Assembly (NCBI GenBank): GCA_003021335.1
Contig: PXQL01000077.1
Span: forward strand, 1,832-9,422
Direction of reading: 5' to 3'
Source: Halobacteriales archaeon QH_10_67_13
Lineage (GTDB): Archaea > Halobacteriota > Halobacteria > Halobacteriales > Haloarculaceae
Length of the DNA stretch: 7,591 nt
Both the position numbers and the translations under genes were made by a program. The notes under the pieces were generated by a model. It ran no database searches. It was not told the origin of the DNA and was given only the letters and a program-made list of their open reading frames with translations. Below, piece after piece: positions 5,307 to 7,591 of this stretch; position 1 is the first letter of the stretch, and the number at the start of each line of letters is the position of its first letter.

Positions 5307-6526
5307 CAGGCGAACGCGATCGGCGTCGCGGCCCCGGAGTCGTCGTCCGCGACCTTCGCGAGCGCGTCGGTGAAATCAGCCGGCTCGACGGCGGTGCGGT
5401 CGTCGCGGATCGCGAACATGCCGGCCTCGGTCGCCAGTGAGGCCAGTTCGGCGCCGGTAAAGCCCTCCGTCTGGGAGGCGATCTCGGCCAGATCGACCGT
5501 CTCGCCGAGATTCATCTCGGCGGTGTGGATCTCAAGGACGCGCTTGCGGGCGTCCCAGTCGGGTTTCGGCACTTCGATGAGCCGGTCGAACCGGCCGGGC
5601 CGCAAGATTGCCTGGTCCAGCATGTCAAAGCGGTTGGTCGCGGCGATGATCCGCACCTCGCCCCGGTCGTCGAACCCGTCCATCTCCGAGAGCAGCTGCA
5701 TCATCGTCCGCTGGACCTCTGCATCCCCAGAGGTTTTGGACTCGGTCCGCCGGGCCGCGATCGCGTCGATCTCGTCGATGAAAATAACGGCGGGTTCGCG
5801 TTCGCTCGCGAGCTCGAACAGATCACGGACGAGCTTTGCGCCCTCTCCGATGAACTTCTGGACCAGCTCGGAGCCGGCCATCTTAATAAAGGTCGCGTCG
5901 GTCTGGTTGGCAACAGCCTTCGCGAGCATCGTCTTTCCGGTTCCGGGCGGCCCGTGCAGGAGGACGCCAGACGGCGGGTCGATCCCCACCGCGTCGAACT
6001 GCTCGGCGTTCATCAGGGGCTGCTCGACAGCCTCCCGCACCTCCCGGATCTGCTCGTCTAACCCGCCGATGTCCGCGTAGGTGACATCCGGGCTCCCGTC
6101 GACCTCCATGGCCTGGGCGCGGGCGTCGGTCTCGGGGTCGAGGATCTCCTCGACGTCGAACGAGTCGTCGATCGCGACCCGGTCACCGGCCTCGAGCGCG
6201 TCCCGGAGGGACGGCGAGACCTCGGTAAGGACCTCCTGGTTGTTGCCGTGTTGTTTGATCACGACACCGTCCTCGAGCAGCTCCTCGGCGGTCGCGACGT
6301 ACAGCGACGCCGATTTGAGCGTCTCGTTTTGTCGCTTGAGCCGGTCGACGTTCTCGATGAGCCGCTGCTGTCGGCCCCGGGCGGAGTGAAGCTGTTCGGA
6401 GAGCGTCTCGTTGACCTCAGACACGTCGGCGTAGTGGTCTTGCAACGCGGCGAGACGCTCCGCCGGCGAGAGATCCGGATCGAGGTTGAGCCGGGGGCGC
6501 TCGGGGAGCGACGGACTTCTAGACAT
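5306..6526 (-). CDS. pan: Proteasome-activating nucleotidase PAN (AAA ATPase, 406 aa)
   Basis: Hexameric AAA+ ATPase that unfolds proteins and feeds them into the archaeal 20S proteasome in the cytoplasm. Domains in order: N-terminal coiled coil (~33-75, heptad-like, containing LIENVDRLKRQNETL), OB-fold ring domain (~76-130), then the AAA module. Visible motifs are Walker A GPPGTGKT (192-199), pore loop FIG (225-227), Walker B VIFIDE (247-252), and the second region of homology with ATNRFDML and arginine-finger candidates Arg309 and Arg312 in RPGRFDR. The small lid domain follows to ~390, with TEGFTGAELASLATEAGM. Length is normal for the family. The ATG at 6526 fits a TTTACTA box 22-28 nt upstream. 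The C-terminus ends AFA, so the usual hydrophobic-Tyr-X docking motif has Phe in the Tyr place. Divergent from the helicase gene. Confidence 0.97.
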   Translation of the reverse strand: MSRSPSLPERPRLNLDPDLSPAERLAALQDHYADVSEVNETLSEQLHSARGRQQRLIENVDRLKRQNETLKSASLYVATAEELLEDGVVIKQHGNNQEVLTEVSPSLRDALEAGDRVAIDDSFDVEEILDPETDARAQAMEVDGSPDVTYADIGGLDEQIREVREAVEQPLMNAEQFDAVGIDPPSGVLLHGPPGTGKTMLAKAVANQTDATFIKMAGSELVQKFIGEGAKLVRDLFELASEREPAVIFIDEIDAIAARRTESKTSGDAEVQRTMMQLLSEMDGFDDRGEVRIIAATNRFDMLDQAILRPGRFDRLIEVPKPDWDARKRVLEIHTAEMNLGETVDLAEIASQTEGFTGAELASLATEAGMFAIRDDRTAVEPADFTDALAKVADDDSGAATPIAFA

Positions 6527-6547
6527 TACCCGTGCATAGCGCCTGGA

Positions 6548-6554
6548 TAGTAAA
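6548..6554 (-). promoter_or_regulatory. TATA-like box for the PAN gene
   Basis: On the minus strand this reads TTTACTA, 22-28 nt before the ATG at 6526. An upstream in-register ATG at 6536 would make only a 3-codon peptide ending in TAATG over the real start; the TATA spacing predicts that it lies outside, or right at the edge of, the transcript. Confidence 0.6.
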
Positions 6555-6592
6555 GATCCTTCGGGACCGGCAGACGGGAGGAGCCACGAGGG

Positions 6593-6624
6593 GTTCGGGG
6601 CGAACGTGACCCCGGCCAGGGGTC
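6593..6624. promoter_or_regulatory. Two adjacent inverted repeats in the PAN/helicase divergent promoter region
   Basis: GTTCG-GGG-CGAAC (6593-6605) is followed two bases later by GACCCC-N5-GGGGTC (6608-6624). Both are perfect. They lie upstream of the helicase TATA box (6644-6648) and outside the PAN TATA box (6548-6554), where an operator or activator site for either gene would be expected. Short GC-rich dyads also arise by chance, so function is unproven. Confidence 0.4.
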
Positions 6625-6643
6625 GCCGGCCTCGGCGGGAGCG

Positions 6644-6648
6644 TTATA
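6644..6648 (+). promoter_or_regulatory. TATA-like box for the helicase gene
   Basis: TTATA followed by CC lies 25-29 nt before the GTG at 6673, the spacing for a leaderless transcript. It is the main reason for choosing that GTG as the start. Confidence 0.65.
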
Positions 6649-6672
6649 CCCGCGGCGGCCCTACCGACGGGC

Positions 6673-7591
6673 GTGTCGACGGCGTCGTATCTGCAGTACT
6701 TTCCGTACGAGCCCTACGAGCACCAGCGCGAGGCGATGAGCCGGATCCACGGCGCGCTCGAGGCAGGCTCCGACATGCTGTTCGAGGGCGCGACCGGGAC
6801 GGGCAAGACGCTGGCGTCGCTGGTGCCGGCCTTGGACGTCGCGGCCGAGACCGACAAGACGGTCGTGATCACCACGAACGTCCACCAGCAGATGCGGCAG
6901 TTCCGTCGGGAGGCAAGCGCGATCGCCGAGACGGCCGACATCCGGGCGGTCGTCTTTCGCGGGAAATCCTCGATGTGTCACATCGACGTCGGCTACGAGG
7001 AGTGTCAGGCGCTCAGAGACACGACCCGCGAGCTGGTCGAGACCGAACGCGACCGGGCCGAGCTCGAGCGCGAACAGCGGGCGCTGCTGGCCGCGAGCCA
7101 GGACGGGGACAGCGATGCCACCGCCGCCCGCGGGGCCGTGATGGATGAACTCGAAAGCGTCGAGGAGGAGCTCGCGGAGTTCGAAGACCGGGAAACCTGC
7201 GAGCACTACTACCGGAACCTCACGGCCGACACCAGCGAGTTTTTCGCCTGGCTGTACGAGGACGTCCGTACCCCCGACGAGATCTATGAGTTCGCCGGCG
7301 AGCGGGGGTTGTGCGGGTACGAGCTGCTCAAGGAGGGCGTCGAGGGGGTCGATCTCGTCGTCTGTAACTACCGGCACGTGCTCGATCCGATGATCCGCGA
7401 GCAGTTTTTCCGGTGGCTCGGGCGAGACCCCGAGGACGTGATCGCAGTCGTCGACGAGGCCCACAACGTCGAGAGCGCCGCCCGGGAAAACGCCCGCCGG
7501 ACCCTGACCGAGACCACCCTCGAGCGCGCCGTTGAGTGGCCCCTCGAGTACGGGCCGCTGTTCGAGTCGACGAACACGGACCCGCCGGCCG
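6673..7591 (+). CDS. XPD/Rad3-family ATP-dependent DNA helicase with Fe-S domain, 3' truncated by the window
   Basis: N-terminal 306 residues of a superfamily 2 helicase that unwinds DNA 5' to 3', in nucleotide-excision-repair or replication-linked roles for this family. The GTG at 6673 is chosen because TTATA lies 25-29 nt upstream and the product begins with the family pattern YFPYEPYEHQREAM (Gln18, Q-motif-like). Walker A is GATGTGKT (39-46), motif Ia TTNVHQQMRQF (68-78), and the DEAH box lies at 261-264 within VVDEAHNVESAA. Four cysteines suited to a [4Fe-4S] cluster lie between them: Cys102, Cys111, Cys176 and Cys214. Residues ~115-173, between the second and third cysteines, form a long, highly charged, probably coiled-coil insertion. 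The helicase core's second RecA domain lies outside the window. Divergent from the PAN gene across 146 nt. Confidence 0.95.
   Translation, partial: MSTASYLQYFPYEPYEHQREAMSRIHGALEAGSDMLFEGATGTGKTLASLVPALDVAAETDKTVVITTNVHQQMRQFRREASAIAETADIRAVVFRGKSSMCHIDVGYEECQALRDTTRELVETERDRAELEREQRALLAASQDGDSDATAARGAVMDELESVEEELAEFEDRETCEHYYRNLTADTSEFFAWLYEDVRTPDEIYEFAGERGLCGYELLKEGVEGVDLVVCNYRHVLDPMIREQFFRWLGRDPEDVIAVVDEAHNVESAARENARRTLTETTLERAVEWPLEYGPLFESTNTDPPA

Noticed and set aside
5244..6080. 278-codon plus-strand frame opposite PAN
   Set aside because: Ser/Arg/Ala-rich antisense shadow; the minus-strand PAN frame has every AAA motif.
6526..6536. Three-codon upstream ORF (Met-His-Gly-stop) overlapping the PAN ATG as TAATG
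   Set aside because: It looks like coupled translation, but the TATA spacing predicts that transcription begins near 6526, so this ATG is probably not in the mRNA.
6606..7148. 180-codon plus-strand frame over the helicase start
   Set aside because: Arg/Gly-rich noise. The true helicase frame is the next one, starting with GTG at 6673 behind a TATA box and holding Walker A and DEAH.
1..7591. CRISPR array, insertion sequence, integrase, attachment site, defence island or rRNA
   Set aside because: No spaced identical repeats, transposase motifs, terminal inverted repeats or duplicated tRNA end were seen. The genes are ordinary chromosomal families.

Overview
The window looks like a piece of a haloarchaeal (class Halobacteria) chromosome. 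It is GC-rich, its proteins are strongly acidic (Asp/Glu-rich), and it carries typical archaeal genes: a proteasome-activating nucleotidase, an XPD/Rad3-type Fe-S helicase, and a tRNA(CAU) gene whose intron folds into a canonical bulge-helix-bulge. Several genes have an AT-rich TATA-like element about 22-33 nt before the start codon and no Shine-Dalgarno sequence, as expected for leaderless haloarchaeal mRNAs. There is no insertion sequence, integrase, CRISPR array or rRNA. I read this as core chromosome, not a mobile island.

Layout: (1) 2-817 (+), the C-terminal 271 residues of an M29 (AmpS-type) aminopeptidase. It converges with (2) 814-1404 (-), a 196-aa zinc-finger-like hypothetical protein; the two stop codons share one CTAG. 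(3) 1500-1971 (+), a DUF1643 gene split into two reading frames with a conserved middle piece missing. (4) 2118-3113 (+), a five-segment membrane protein with a DUF3592-like outer domain. (5) 3131-3256 (-), a probable 41-aa single-span membrane protein. (6) 3406-3591 (+), a 61-aa acidic hypothetical protein. (7) 3703-3809 (-), intron-containing tRNA(CAU), probably elongator Met. (8) 3900-4303 (+), an IscU/SufU Fe-S scaffold gene with a frameshift and a missing conserved loop. (9) 4311-5234 (-), a DMT/EamA transporter. (10) 5306-6526 (-), proteasome-activating nucleotidase. (11) 6673-7591 (+), the N-terminal 306 residues of an XPD/Rad3-family helicase.

The genes are mostly single units in convergent or divergent pairs. 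The only same-strand neighbours are DUF1643/DUF3592 (+) and PAN/DMT (-). I see no shared pathway. Two loose links are that the helicase needs an Fe-S cluster of the kind the IscU-like scaffold supplies, and that PAN and the aminopeptidase both serve protein turnover.

The points most worth a second look are the two genes broken by short internal deletions within 2.2 kb (real decay or an assembly fault), the compact 32-nt tRNA intron, the unnoticed small membrane ORF, and several repeats placed exactly in promoter regions. I did not find convincing evidence of a new multi-gene system.
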